A DNA stretch of 64,000 nucleotides from assembly GCF_017815135.1 (NCBI RefSeq), contig NZ_JAGJCF010000009.1, forward strand, positions 1 through 64,000, read 5' to 3'. The stretch comes from Jiella mangrovi (GTDB taxonomy: Bacteria; Pseudomonadota; Alphaproteobacteria; Rhizobiales; Rhizobiaceae). A program made the translations under genes and the position numbers. Shown here in pieces: positions 16,903 through 26,125 of this stretch. The notes beneath the pieces are model-generated. The model did not search any database. It saw only the letters and a program-made list of their open reading frames with translations, and was not told the origin of the DNA. Within the stretch, counting starts at the first letter, position 1, and each line of letters starts with the position of its first letter.

Positions 16903-17451
16903 ATGGCAAACAAGCCCGTCAAGACCAAGCCCGTCAGCGCCGATTGGCTGATGCGCGCCGGCGCCCATTATCTCGAGCGCTATGCCACATCCTCGCAGAA
17001 CCTGCGCAAGGTCCTGCGGCGCAAGGTCTTGCGGCGGGCACTCGCCCTCGGCGAGGCGCCGGAGGCCCATGAGCCTCTCGTCGAAACCACCGTCGCACGC
17101 TTCGTCGAACTCGGTCTCGTCGACGATCAGGCCTATGCCGAGGCAAGGGTCGCCAGTCTGCGGCGGCGGGGAACCTCACGAGCCATGACGGCGGCCAAGC
17201 TCATCGAGAAGGGCCTTCCCCGGGAGATCGTCGATGCGACGCTTGCGGCCGATGAGACCGAGGAAGAGGCAGCTGCCATGGCCTATGCCCGCAGGCGTCG
17301 CTTCGGCCCTTACCGAAGTCCCGGTCGCGGTGATCGCCGCGACAAGGAAATTGCCGCGATGATCCGTGCCGGATTTTCGATGCGACTTGCGATCGCGGCC
17401 GTCGACGCCGAGCCAGATGTCACGGAAAAGCCATCGTTCGGACCGGATTGA
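16903..17451 (+). CDS. recX: RecX-family regulatory protein
   Basis: A 182-residue, strongly basic RecX homologue, which would modulate RecA filament growth. It contains the three-helix repeats: YLERYATSSQNLRKVLRRKV near the start, then VDDQAYAEARVASLRRRG and LIEKGLPREIVDATL, and a last repeat with GDRRDKEIAAMIRAGFS. The ATG at 16903 is preceded by AAGCGGGA and fits the family; upstream codons in frame look non-coding. recA is not adjacent. It lies alone between the lysR gene and the PfpI gene. Confidence 0.88.
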   Translation: MANKPVKTKPVSADWLMRAGAHYLERYATSSQNLRKVLRRKVLRRALALGEAPEAHEPLVETTVARFVELGLVDDQAYAEARVASLRRRGTSRAMTAAKLIEKGLPREIVDATLAADETEEEAAAMAYARRRRFGPYRSPGRGDRRDKEIAAMIRAGFSMRLAIAAVDAEPDVTEKPSFGPD

Positions 17452-17604
17452 ACAGCCCGTCCAATGATTTATCTCCCTCGGGAGACGGAACCGGGATCGA
17501 TTGCCCTCGTTGTCTCATCAACAACAGCAACAAGACGCCGATCCCTCGCGACATCTTGTGATCGTCGCTCGAGACCTGGTGTCGATATTGAAGGGTCAAT
17601 CATC

Positions 17605-18168
17605 ATGCCGAAGATTACCGAAGCAAAGATCGCCATTCTCGCCACCGACGGCTTCGAGCAGTCGGAACTCACCGAACCGCTGGAGAAGCTGCGTGAGGCA
17701 GGGGCGACCGTGCACGTGATCTCGCCCAAGGGCGGCTCGATCACTGGATGGGATCAGGATCACTGGGACAAGAAGATCCCGGTCGACAAGGAGCTCTCCG
17801 AGGTCCGCACGGCCGACTACGACGCTCTCGTCCTGCCAGGTGGCCAGATCAATCCGGACGTCCTGCGCGCCGATGCCAAGGTGGTGAGCTTCGTGCGCGA
17901 ATTCTTCAATTCCAAGAAGCCTTTGGCGGCCATCTGCCATGCCCCCTGGCTGCTGGTCGAGGCCGACGTCGTGCGTGACCGCAACGTCACGTCCTACAAG
18001 TCGATCAAGACCGATCTCGTCAATGCCGGCGGCAAGTGGCAGGACGAGTCCGTGGTCTGTCACGAGGCTCTGATCACCTCGCGCAACCCCGGAGACCTGC
18101 CGGCGTTCATCGCCAAGATCATCGAGGAGGTCGAGGAAGGCCGCCACCCGGATCGCCGCGCGGCCTGA
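17605..18168 (+). CDS. DJ-1/PfpI-family type 1 glutamine amidotransferase
   Basis: A 187-residue cytoplasmic protein of the PfpI/YhbO/YraA branch. The nucleophile cysteine is in AICHAPW (about residue 112) with its adjacent histidine, and the conserved acid sits early in ILATDGFEQSEL. VLPGGQINPDVLR is the family loop. Members act in stress protection, proposed as glyoxalases, deglycases or chaperones; the exact reaction is disputed. The ATG at 17605 was chosen because family similarity begins there. It is convergent with the Wzz-like gene, with 21 bp between. Confidence 0.9.
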   Translation: MPKITEAKIAILATDGFEQSELTEPLEKLREAGATVHVISPKGGSITGWDQDHWDKKIPVDKELSEVRTADYDALVLPGGQINPDVLRADAKVVSFVREFFNSKKPLAAICHAPWLLVEADVVRDRNVTSYKSIKTDLVNAGGKWQDESVVCHEALITSRNPGDLPAFIAKIIEEVEEGRHPDRRAA

Positions 18169-18189
18169 TTTCTCGGCTGCGTGAACTGA

Positions 18190-20268
18190 TCACGCCGAAC
18201 TGGCCGGTGGAGTTCTGAGCGAACTTCGCCGGCTTCTTGCTTCCGCAAGGTTTTGTTTGACGGCGAGGATGTCGTTCTGCAGGCGGGCGATGTCTTCGTT
18301 GTAGACGGCGAAATTCGGCCGTTCCTGCGATTCGTCGTCGAATCGCGCCTGCTCGGCGATCGTGCGGAGCTTTTCGCGCAGGATGTCGCGTTCCTCACGC
18401 GAGCGCGGCGGCAGGGCCGCTTCCGCTTTCGCCATGGTGGTCGCACGTCTCGCGCCGTGCTCCCCGTCATCGCCAGCCGCATCCGGCTGCACGGCCAGCG
18501 CCGGTCTCGCAAGGGTCTCGGTGAGGATCGCTTCGGCAAGAAACACCCGGTCGGCCATCTGGTCCTGGCCTTGCGGGCCCTTCCCCCGTCGGGGCCGCTC
18601 GGGGACGACCCGGCGGATTTGTTCGGGCGACAGATGGATCGTCGGCCGCACGGCCGACGAGAGGTCGTCATCGTCATACCGCTCGTCGCGGTCGAGGCCA
18701 TCGGGCGCCTCTTTGGCGGGCATGGCTGTTGCGGCAGGGACCATTGCGCCCGCGCGTGACGCTTGCCGGCTCGGTCCTTGCGTCTGCAGGCCCTCGGCGC
18801 GACGTTGTCCGATGAAGCGGCGGATCAGCCGGATGCCGGCAATCGCGCCTGCCAGGCCGAGCCCGACGATCAGCCCGGCGATCGTCGCCGCGATCACCAC
18901 CAGCTTGCGGCTGGTGCTCGACGGGTTGAGCGGCGGGTTGGCGGACGAGATGACGCGCACGTTCACCGTGCTCATGCCCTCCTGCTCTCCGGTTTCCCGT
19001 GCCCGCAGGAGGAACGCCTCATAGACGGCCCGCGAGGCGTCCACCTCACGCTCCAGCTCGCGCAGCTTGACGAAGGACGCGCTGGTCTTCAGCTGCTTGT
19101 CCTTGAGGGTATTGACCTGTGCCGTCAGCTCGCGGTCGGTCTCCTCGGCTCGCGCAAGCTCCGTCTGCGCCGCCGCGACGATGCGCTGCAATTCCTGCTG
19201 GATGGCCTCGCGAACGGAGGCAAGCGCCTGCTCGGCCGCGATCCGCCGCGGATGCCGCGGCCCCAGCGTCGAGGCGAGGTTGGCCGTCTGCTGGGCGAGT
19301 TCGGAATAGCTGTTGCGCAGGCGGTTGAGCGTGTCGGATGTGAGTTCCTCGGGGAACGTGCCCTTGACGACGTCGTCGACGCTCGCCTTCTTCATCTGCT
19401 CGGCGCGCACGCGAATGCTCGTCGTGTCGCCGCGAGCCTTGGCCAGCTGATCGTTGATCCTGACGATGTAGTCGTCGTCGACGAGGCGGCCGCCGACGCC
19501 GACGAGCCGGTTCTCGCTCTTGTATGTCTCGACCGCGCGTTCGGCGGCGACGACGCGCTGGCGCAGCTCGGTCAGCCGCGAGGAGAGGGCGTCGCTGGCG
19601 CGCCGTGCGGTGTCCGACTGGACCTTCGCCAGCTGGTCGATGAAGGAATCGGCGACGAGGTTGGAAAGACTCGCCGCTTTTTCGGGGTTTCGGCTGGTGA
19701 CCGCGATGTTCAGGACAAAGCTCTTGGGATCGCGCGTCACGTTCAAAGCGTCGCGAAGATTGGCGAGCGTGACCAGTTCGCGGCGACGGATGGTTTCGTC
19801 GTCGTCGTCCTTGTCGCCGAACAGCGACAGAAGCGGCGTGAGAAGGGTCTTCGCGTCGCCGTTGAATTCGGTGTCCTGAACCAGATCGGCCTTGTCGACG
19901 ACAGGCATCAGGACGTCGTTCGAATAGATGACCGCAATCTGGCTCTCGATCAGAGCAAGGGTCGCGTCGCTCGGCAGGCCGTTCGGCGTCACCTCGTTCT
20001 GCACGACCTTGATGTCCCGAGGGTCGATGAAGACCTCCGAGACGGCGGTGTATTTATGGGGCGTGGAGAGAGCCAGAAGAACGCCCGCCGCGATCCCGAG
20101 AAGGGTCAACAGGACGACGAGCCATTTCAGCGACCAGATTTCGGCGAGGACCTGCAGCGGATCGAACAGGGAGCTTGAATCCGAGCGGGTCGGAAATCCG
20201 GCGTCAGCCCGGGCTTCCGATGCGTCGGATCCTCTCAAGCTCTGTTGCGAGCCGGCTCTAGCAAACAT
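18190..20268 (-). CDS. Polysaccharide chain-length/export protein (Wzz/GumC/ExoP-N type)
   Basis: A 692-residue inner-membrane protein. TM1 is about residues 47-67, followed by the Wzz motif PHKYTAVSEVFIDPRD. A long periplasmic region with coiled-coil character spans about 200-430, and TM2 is about 457-487 after SSANPPLNPSSTSRKL. Such proteins set polymer length and link the polymerase to the exporter. Unlike Wzc or ExoP there is no C-terminal tyrosine kinase: no Walker motif or Tyr cluster. Instead there is a 205-residue hydrophilic tail ending in a predicted coiled coil (EDIARLQNDILAVKQNLAEA). An alternative GTG start lies nine bases upstream. It closes one side of the exopolysaccharide locus. 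Confidence 0.88.
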   Translation of the reverse strand: MFARAGSQQSLRGSDASEARADAGFPTRSDSSSLFDPLQVLAEIWSLKWLVVLLTLLGIAAGVLLALSTPHKYTAVSEVFIDPRDIKVVQNEVTPNGLPSDATLALIESQIAVIYSNDVLMPVVDKADLVQDTEFNGDAKTLLTPLLSLFGDKDDDDETIRRRELVTLANLRDALNVTRDPKSFVLNIAVTSRNPEKAASLSNLVADSFIDQLAKVQSDTARRASDALSSRLTELRQRVVAAERAVETYKSENRLVGVGGRLVDDDYIVRINDQLAKARGDTTSIRVRAEQMKKASVDDVVKGTFPEELTSDTLNRLRNSYSELAQQTANLASTLGPRHPRRIAAEQALASVREAIQQELQRIVAAAQTELARAEETDRELTAQVNTLKDKQLKTSASFVKLRELEREVDASRAVYEAFLLRARETGEQEGMSTVNVRVISSANPPLNPSSTSRKLVVIAATIAGLIVGLGLAGAIAGIRLIRRFIGQRRAEGLQTQGPSRQASRAGAMVPAATAMPAKEAPDGLDRDERYDDDDLSSAVRPTIHLSPEQIRRVVPERPRRGKGPQGQDQMADRVFLAEAILTETLARPALAVQPDAAGDDGEHGARRATTMAKAEAALPPRSREERDILREKLRTIAEQARFDDESQERPNFAVYNEDIARLQNDILAVKQNLAEARSRRSSLRTPPASSA

Positions 20269-20410
20269 TCGCACCACCCAAAGGTGAATAAATCACAACC
20301 ATCACCGCACAAAATCAAGGTTTATGCTGAAGAAACCATTAATATCCAGTTGGATCGCGCCGATTTCACCGGCCGATCGTCGATGATGGCGGCTTTGCTG
20401 AGACCGGCGA

Positions 20411-21583
20411 TCAGGCCTCGGCCAGGCGTTTGCGAAGCGTCTCGAACCAGGGTTTCGGCAGCAGGGCACGGTCGAAGGGGAGCGGCCGGCTCTCGGCTCC
20501 GTCCGGCCGCGGCATTACGTCGTTCACCCAGCTATAGCGGTCGGTCAAGCCCCAGGAAACCACGAGTTCCGGCGCCTTGAAAGCGAAGACGGCATCGAGA
20601 AACCGGGTGACGAGCTCCGCGGCCGTCTTGTCCTGCGACTGCGCTCCGGCCGGCGATTTCCAGTCGATGATGTCGAGTTCGGTCACGATGAGCTTGACGC
20701 CGAGCGCATCGAGGTCCCGGTGGAAGCGGTCGATCGCGTCGACGTCGATCACCTTGTCGGCATAAAGATGCCCCTGCAGGCCGACGGCGTCGATCTTGAC
20801 GTTGGCGTCCTGTAACTGGCGCACGATCGACAGGACGATGGTCCGGCGCTCGTCGTAATGCGGACCCTGATATTCCAGATCGTAGTCGTTGAGGACGAGG
20901 TCCGCCGCGGGATCGGCGTTCGCCGCCGCCTTGAAGGCGATGGGAATGTGGCGGGGGCCGAGAACGCGCAGCCAGTAGGTGTCGCGGAGCGAGCGGTTTT
21001 CGTAGAGCGGATCGTTGGCGACGACCTCGTTGGCGACGTCCCAGCCGCGAAGCTTGCCCTTGTAGCGATCGCCGACACGCTCGATATGCTCGACCAGCAC
21101 CTTTTCGGCTTCGGAAGGGCTCTCGATCGCCTTGACCCAGTCGGGCGTTGCCCCCCACCACACGTGACAGGTGCCCCGCGTGGTCTTGCCGTTGCCGAGG
21201 GCAAAATCGACCACCTTGTCGGCCGGGGCGAAGTCCCAGATATCGCGGGTCGGCCGCAGCAGGCTGAACTTCAGGGCGTTCATCGGCATGACGAGATCGC
21301 AGTTCTTCAGGAAGAGCTCGCGATAGGAGGGATCGCCGTTCATCAGCTCGGTCTGGATCGCCGCGCCGAAGGGCACCCTGCCATCGGCGGCGTAAGCGGA
21401 ACGGGACCGGCCGAGCGAAGGCAGAGCGACGCTCGCGGCAGCGGCGCCGACGAGCAGCGAACGACGTGTTAAGGGTCGTGTGGTAGGCTTCTCGCGGATG
21501 CTGGACGTCGATATGCCGGCGCTGCGATCGTCGCCGCGCGGCTGCGACGACAACCGGCCTGTCGTGTCGTTGGCAGATTTCAT
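20411..21583 (-). CDS. Glycoside hydrolase family 10 (endo-1,4-beta-xylanase-like), Tat-exported
   Basis: A 390-residue GH10 enzyme. The general acid is E186 in RGWDVANEVV and the nucleophile E302 in VTELDIIDW; HVWWGATPDWV and VGLQGHLYAD are further GH10 landmarks. A twin-arginine signal (TRRSLLVGAAAA, Arg40-Arg41) and an Ala-rich stretch ending near SAYAADG direct export. The strong GGAGGAGGGG upstream of ATG 21583 supports this start. Family members cleave xylan or other beta-1,4 backbones. Inside an exopolysaccharide locus it more likely trims or releases the polymer made here than feeds on plant xylan. Only 30 bp separate it from the divergent flippase gene. Confidence 0.88.
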   Translation of the reverse strand: MKSANDTTGRLSSQPRGDDRSAGISTSSIREKPTTRPLTRRSLLVGAAAASVALPSLGRSRSAYAADGRVPFGAAIQTELMNGDPSYRELFLKNCDLVMPMNALKFSLLRPTRDIWDFAPADKVVDFALGNGKTTRGTCHVWWGATPDWVKAIESPSEAEKVLVEHIERVGDRYKGKLRGWDVANEVVANDPLYENRSLRDTYWLRVLGPRHIPIAFKAAANADPAADLVLNDYDLEYQGPHYDERRTIVLSIVRQLQDANVKIDAVGLQGHLYADKVIDVDAIDRFHRDLDALGVKLIVTELDIIDWKSPAGAQSQDKTAAELVTRFLDAVFAFKAPELVVSWGLTDRYSWVNDVMPRPDGAESRPLPFDRALLPKPWFETLRKRLAEA

Positions 21584-21613
21584 TGGGCGTCCCCTCCTCC
21601 TGGGAAAGCAGTC

Positions 21614-22927
21614 ATGTCACTTCGCTCATACTGGATCGGAAGATGTAAGGAGAACTTCGGTCTAATTCGTGACTATGCGTCCCTGCTTTCGGGCTCGGCC
21701 GGGCGACTGGTTCTGTCGCTGGCCTATTTCGTTTCGGTGGCGAACGGCCTGTCCGTCGCCGACTTCGGGCTCTTCGCCACGGCCTCGGCGACCGGCGTCG
21801 TCCTGTCGCGCATCGCAGGCTTCGGTTTCGTCTCGCCGCTCTACCGGACGGCGACCCGCCGGCCCCGCCTGATCGGGGCCTATACCGCCGGCTTTCTGGC
21901 CGCCTTGCTCGCCTCCCTGCCGGTCGTCGCTCTGGCCGCTGCCGGCTTCTTCCTCGTGTTCTTCGAAGGCGACATGGCTCCGGCGGCCTTCGCCGCCGTG
22001 GTCCTTGCCGAGGTGCTCTGCTGGCGTTCGCTCGAGGTCGTGGTCATCGTTAATAACGGCCTCGGCCGCTTCTTCACGGGCGCCGTCATCGTCGTCGCCG
22101 GATCGGGCGTTCGCGCCTTCGCAGCGCTCGCCTTCGTCGGCCTTGCCGACGGCACGCTTTCGACCTGGGCGCTCTATTATCTCGGCGCCAACGCCCTTTC
22201 GATGCTCGGCGCGGTGATCCTGTGCTATCCGCGCCGGCGGCTCAGATGGACGCCGCATCTCTATCTCGCCCGCATGCGCGACAGCCTGGCGGTCGCCGGG
22301 GCGGAAATCGTCTTCTATCTGCAGTCCGAGCTCGACAAGCTGCTCGTGCTCTCGTTCGGCGGGCCGCAGACGGCGGGCATCTACGCGATCCTGATGCGGC
22401 TGATCGATCTGACCGCCTTGCCGATCCGCTCGTTCAACACGATGATCGTGCAAAAGCTGATGAAGTCTGCGGATCTCATCGCCGCCTGGCGCGTGCGCTG
22501 GGGCATCGAGGCGGGGATCGCCGCCGTCTCGGTCGCGGGCCTCGCCTTTCTCGGCATCGTCCTGCATTTCTTTCCCCGCGCGCTCGGGGACAACGTCGCC
22601 GATGCCGCGCCCCTGGTCCTGATGGCGCTCCTCGTTCCAGCCTTCCGCAATCTCGTCGAATACGAGGGCGAGCTCCTCTATGCCCGCGGACAGACGACCA
22701 GCCGCGCCGTCATCATGGCCTGTGTCGGGCTGATCAAGGCCGGTCTCCTGATCGCGCTCCTGCGCGGCTATCCCGATCAGATCGACTGGATCGTCGGCCT
22801 CAATGTCGTCTTCCTCGCTTTGTGGATCGCGTCGGCGACGGCGAGCTACACCATGCTCGACTGGCAGCGACGGCCGGTCCGTTGGCTGCCGGCCCGCTTC
22901 AGCTCAGCCCCGCAACCTGGCGAATGA
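21614..22927 (+). CDS. Polysaccharide flippase (Wzx / MATE-like oligosaccharide transporter)
   Basis: A 437-residue protein with about twelve to fourteen hydrophobic helices and the charged cytosolic loops typical of Wzx/RfbX proteins. Residues 24-60 (SGSAGRLVLSLAYFVSVANG, then LSVADFGLFATASA) resemble the first helices of the polysaccharide synthesis family. It would flip lipid-linked repeat units across the inner membrane. A GGGAAAG lies nine bases before the ATG. Its 3' end overlaps the convergent DUF6492 gene by 29 bp. Confidence 0.82.
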   Translation: MSLRSYWIGRCKENFGLIRDYASLLSGSAGRLVLSLAYFVSVANGLSVADFGLFATASATGVVLSRIAGFGFVSPLYRTATRRPRLIGAYTAGFLAALLASLPVVALAAAGFFLVFFEGDMAPAAFAAVVLAEVLCWRSLEVVVIVNNGLGRFFTGAVIVVAGSGVRAFAALAFVGLADGTLSTWALYYLGANALSMLGAVILCYPRRRLRWTPHLYLARMRDSLAVAGAEIVFYLQSELDKLLVLSFGGPQTAGIYAILMRLIDLTALPIRSFNTMIVQKLMKSADLIAAWRVRWGIEAGIAAVSVAGLAFLGIVLHFFPRALGDNVADAAPLVLMALLVPAFRNLVEYEGELLYARGQTTSRAVIMACVGLIKAGLLIALLRGYPDQIDWIVGLNVVFLALWIASATASYTMLDWQRRPVRWLPARFSSAPQPGE

Positions 22928-23858
22928 ACGTCGGATCGGTGGCGGTGAAGGACTGGATGCCGGCGGCGACCTGATCCGGCTCCAGGCCTTCGACGAAGCG
23001 CATCAGCGTGTCGCGATCCATCGGCGCGCCAGACCAGTACATGCGGCAGAGCGATGCCTCGGTCGGCACGTATTCGTCCATTCGGCCCTCGACCTCTTCG
23101 ACGAAACGCCCATAGATCGTGCATTCGGAAAGGATGCGCGTTGCGGCGAGGGCCGAAAGCCATGGGCGCCCCGCAACCTCTGCGATCCGCTGGACCATTG
23201 CCTTGACCGCAAGGGTCCGCCAGGGGATCAGGGTCGCGACATAGCCGGTATCGGTCGTCTCCGGCGCATCGATGCCGAGAAGCTTGCCGGCCTTGCGCGA
23301 CCAGGCGAGATGTTCGTCCCTGTAAGGCGGCGCGACGTCCGACATCGCTTTCGGCCGGCGGAAGAACAGGGTTTTCCCGCCAGGAGAGAAGGCCGAAACG
23401 TCGAAATCCCTCAGGAACACGACATCGGAATCGATCGAGACCATGACCTCTTCATCGAGGCTTGCGGCGAGAGCGATCCGCCTCAGCTGCTGCACGTGCC
23501 AGCCGCGCAACGGCAGACCGTAGGGCGACAGCCAGACGCGCCGCCGGCCCAAGGTCGTCGGATCGGGAAACGGGCGCAGAAAGAACGGCAGCAGATCGCG
23601 CTCATCGACGATCTCGCGTCCGGGACCTTCGAGCTGTCTGAACAGGGGAATGTCGGCGGCCTCGACGAGGATCAGATGGCGGGTGTGCCCGCGCACGCGC
23701 GCATCCATGCTCTCGCACAGCAATCGACAGCGGTCGAAATCGCCACGGTAGCTGGCAGTGGCGATGGCCGTTGGCACGATGAATTCACTCCGCTGATTGT
23801 GCCCCGCAACATAGCGGCCGAATGGCCGGTTCAGTGTTTCAAAGTGTCTCAGCATCAC
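22899..23858 (-). CDS. DUF6492-like putative glycosyltransferase
   Basis: A 319-residue soluble protein. It contains an SIDSDVVFLRDF segment (about residue 140) resembling the DxD metal-binding motif of GT-A glycosyltransferases, preceded by SYRGDFDRCRLLCESMD. WHVQQLRRIALA and SECTIYGRFVEE are conserved-looking helices. I recall this combination as the DUF6492 family found in exopolysaccharide clusters. Sugar donor and acceptor are unknown. The GTG start overlaps the stop of the WecG-like gene by four bases, giving a three-gene minus-strand unit with it and the GT4 gene. Confidence 0.65.
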   Translation of the reverse strand: MMLRHFETLNRPFGRYVAGHNQRSEFIVPTAIATASYRGDFDRCRLLCESMDARVRGHTRHLILVEAADIPLFRQLEGPGREIVDERDLLPFFLRPFPDPTTLGRRRVWLSPYGLPLRGWHVQQLRRIALAASLDEEVMVSIDSDVVFLRDFDVSAFSPGGKTLFFRRPKAMSDVAPPYRDEHLAWSRKAGKLLGIDAPETTDTGYVATLIPWRTLAVKAMVQRIAEVAGRPWLSALAATRILSECTIYGRFVEEVEGRMDEYVPTEASLCRMYWSGAPMDRDTLMRFVEGLEPDQVAAGIQSFTATDPTFIRQVAGLS

Positions 23859-24664
23859 GTTTTTGTGTTACGCCGGGCACCGCGCAGCCTGTCGAGGACG
23901 ACGTCCTTCAGGAAGACCGGGTTTCCCACAACATAGCGGCGGAACAGTCGTTTCGGTTCCAGCATAAGGCGCCAGACCCATTCAAGCCGGAGTTTGCGCA
24001 CCGGCCGGGGAGCGCGGACGACGCTGCCTGCAAGGAAATCGAACAAGGCGCCAACCGCCACGAACACCGTGCCGTGGCCCTCCGAGAGATGGCGGGCGAT
24101 GAAGAGTTCCTGGGCCGGCACGCCGAGGGCGACGAGAACGATGTCGGGTCGAAAAGCCGCGAGCTTGTCGAGGACTTCGCCACGGCCCGCCTCGCCGAAA
24201 TAGCCGTCGGCGACAGCAACGATCTCATGTTGCCGCGCGACGGCGGACAATCCGGCGGCCGCGCGCTCGGCGACCCCCGGTGCCGCGCCGACGAGGGCGA
24301 TCCGGCAGGGTTTCGTCAAGGCGGCGAGAAGCCTCGGCACGAAGTCCGTACCGTTGAGGTTTTCCGCAAATCGCCGACCGTGGAGAATTCTTGCTCCGAC
24401 ATCGACGCCGATCCCGTCCGGCAGAAGCAGGAACTCGCCGAGCGCCTCGCGATAGCCGGCATCGCGCCGGGCGACATTGACGCAGTGGGCGTTGATGAAA
24501 CCGACATTGAGGCGCTGGCGGCTTTCGACCGCAGCGGCGACGCACGAAATCGCTTCGACGCCTGACAGATCCGCTATCGCGATGTTGGCGATTTCCATCT
24601 GGTTTCCCCGCAGCGTGGCGCTTTTCACGCTTGCCGACCTTGTTTCCGCGGTTTCGACAAGCAT
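23855..24664 (-). CDS. WecG/TagA/CpsF-family glycosyltransferase (GT26)
   Basis: A 269-residue GT26 transferase. Family landmarks in order are VGFINAHCVNVARRD (about residues 54-68), LLPDGIGVDVGARIL, the NGTDFVPRLL block, RIALVGAAPGVAE, DIVLVALGVPAQELFI and the basic C-terminal WVWRLMLEPKRLFRRY. Such enzymes add N-acetylmannosaminuronate, glucose or a similar sugar to a lipid-linked intermediate at the membrane. It is coupled at both ends: its ATG overlaps the stop of the GT4 gene (TGATG) and its stop overlaps the DUF6492 start. Confidence 0.9.
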   Translation of the reverse strand: MLVETAETRSASVKSATLRGNQMEIANIAIADLSGVEAISCVAAAVESRQRLNVGFINAHCVNVARRDAGYREALGEFLLLPDGIGVDVGARILHGRRFAENLNGTDFVPRLLAALTKPCRIALVGAAPGVAERAAAGLSAVARQHEIVAVADGYFGEAGRGEVLDKLAAFRPDIVLVALGVPAQELFIARHLSEGHGTVFVAVGALFDFLAGSVVRAPRPVRKLRLEWVWRLMLEPKRLFRRYVVGNPVFLKDVVLDRLRGARRNTKT

Positions 24665-25902
24665 CAGCTACGCTCCGGCGCTTGAGAGCGGCGATTTTGG
24701 GGCGCCGTACCTGAAATCGCGGTTCCCGCCGGGTTATTTCGGGCGGCGTCGAACAGCGTGAGGCCGCGCGCGATACCGGCGTCGAGGGCTGCTTGTTGAT
24801 CTCGTGAAAAGCGCGAGCCGTCGAGCCTCAGCGAAGCGCCGGCGCGCTCGGCCGCGACGAGATCGACGAGCGCTGCGGCAAAGCCCTGCGGGTCGTCGGC
24901 GACGCGCACATTCGCGGGCACGGCGTCGATGCCGCGAAGCGCGGCGGGCGTCGCGACGGCGGGCAGGCCTTCCTCGAAGGTCTCGATGGTCTTCAGCTGG
25001 ACGCCGGTGCCGCCCTTGGTGGCGAGCGCGATGACGCGGGAGGACCGCACGAAGTCCTGTGCGTCGGGCACGCGGCCGAGAAAGCGGACATTTTCAGGCG
25101 CTTTCGGCGGCGAGCCGTCCAGCCTGCCGGCGATCGCCACTTCGATATCGGCCGGCAGAAGCGGGACGACATGCTCGAGCAGCCAGTCGAGGCCGACCCG
25201 GTTCGGCGCCCAGCTCCAGGTCCCGATCAGGCCGACGTCCTGGCGCCGCTCGCCCGCGTCGCGCGCCGGCGCGCCGCGGCCGATGGACAGCGCGAGCGGG
25301 ATGGCGCGTTGATCGTCTGCGAGGCCGAGGCCCGCGCGATCGTCCCGGCTCAGCGTGTGGATGACGGCGGCCGAACGGCAGATCCGCGCCTCGTTGCGTT
25401 TCAGGAGCCGGGCCTCGCGCCGGTAGAGAAGGCGGTGGACCGGATGGCCGGCATTTTCGGCATTCTCCTCGGCCGAGCGATGTTCGACATTGTGGGCAAT
25501 GAAGATCGCCGGCCTCTCGTCCGCCAGAAACGGATAGGCGATCGGCATCTGCACGGAATTCATGACGTAGCCGTCGACGGGGCCGGCCTGCGCCAGGCGC
25601 CGCCCGAGATCGGCCCTCGAAAGGCCCGCGAGCTTTTCCGCCGCGACCGTGCGGTCGGAGGCGAGGGCGCCGAGGAGCCATCGCACTTTCCGGCCCCGCG
25701 TCGCGGCGGCGTTTTCGAGGACGATGGTTCCAAGGTCGATCTCGCCCTCTTCTGCCGGGCGCGCGCCCTCCCGGCGAAATCCGGCGACCGTCAGCTTAAC
25801 GCCCTGTCGGCGGTAGGCTGAAAGGATCGCGGCATTGGCGATCTCGAAGCCGGTCGTGGGCTGGCCGTCGGGAAGCAGCGAAGATAGGAACAGAAGATGC
25901 AT
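24664..25902 (-). CDS. Glycosyltransferase family 4 (GT-B fold)
   Basis: A 412-residue GT-B protein. The N-terminal MHLLFLSSLLPDGQPTTGFE and IFIAHNVEHRSAE segments and the C-terminal VGLIGTWSWAPNRVGLDWLL ... FLGRV ... ALATKGGTGVQLKTIETFEEG arrangement match family 4/1 transferases; the glutamate pair of the nucleotide-sugar site lies in KTIETFEEG. It would add a sugar to the lipid-linked repeat unit in the cytoplasm. It is first of the three coupled minus-strand genes. Its 223-bp upstream region is shared with the divergent GT2 gene. Confidence 0.87.
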   Translation of the reverse strand: MHLLFLSSLLPDGQPTTGFEIANAAILSAYRRQGVKLTVAGFRREGARPAEEGEIDLGTIVLENAAATRGRKVRWLLGALASDRTVAAEKLAGLSRADLGRRLAQAGPVDGYVMNSVQMPIAYPFLADERPAIFIAHNVEHRSAEENAENAGHPVHRLLYRREARLLKRNEARICRSAAVIHTLSRDDRAGLGLADDQRAIPLALSIGRGAPARDAGERRQDVGLIGTWSWAPNRVGLDWLLEHVVPLLPADIEVAIAGRLDGSPPKAPENVRFLGRVPDAQDFVRSSRVIALATKGGTGVQLKTIETFEEGLPAVATPAALRGIDAVPANVRVADDPQGFAAALVDLVAAERAGASLRLDGSRFSRDQQAALDAGIARGLTLFDAARNNPAGTAISGTAPQNRRSQAPERS

Positions 25903-26125
25903 TCGCCTCAGCCCGGTTGCCCGTCAATGCCGACACCGTAGGGCCCGCAGGTTTCGATCCGCCTAAAGCTGGTCACGGAAACTTCGCTCTTGCAGCGTTT
26001 CGCGCTGCCGTCGAATTCTGGCAAGTTTGCCGCCTTTGGCACGCAATTCTGCGGCAAGGACCAGACTTTCTTCATGAAACTCGGCCTACCGTGCCGTTGG
26101 ACCCTGAACCGGCGAGAAATTCCGC

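Noticed and set aside
26036-26053. TGGCACGCAATTCTGC, resembling a sigma-54 promoter before the GT2 gene
   Set aside because: The GG and GC elements are 11 bases apart instead of 10 and the -12 box lacks the TTGC form; no activator gene is near.
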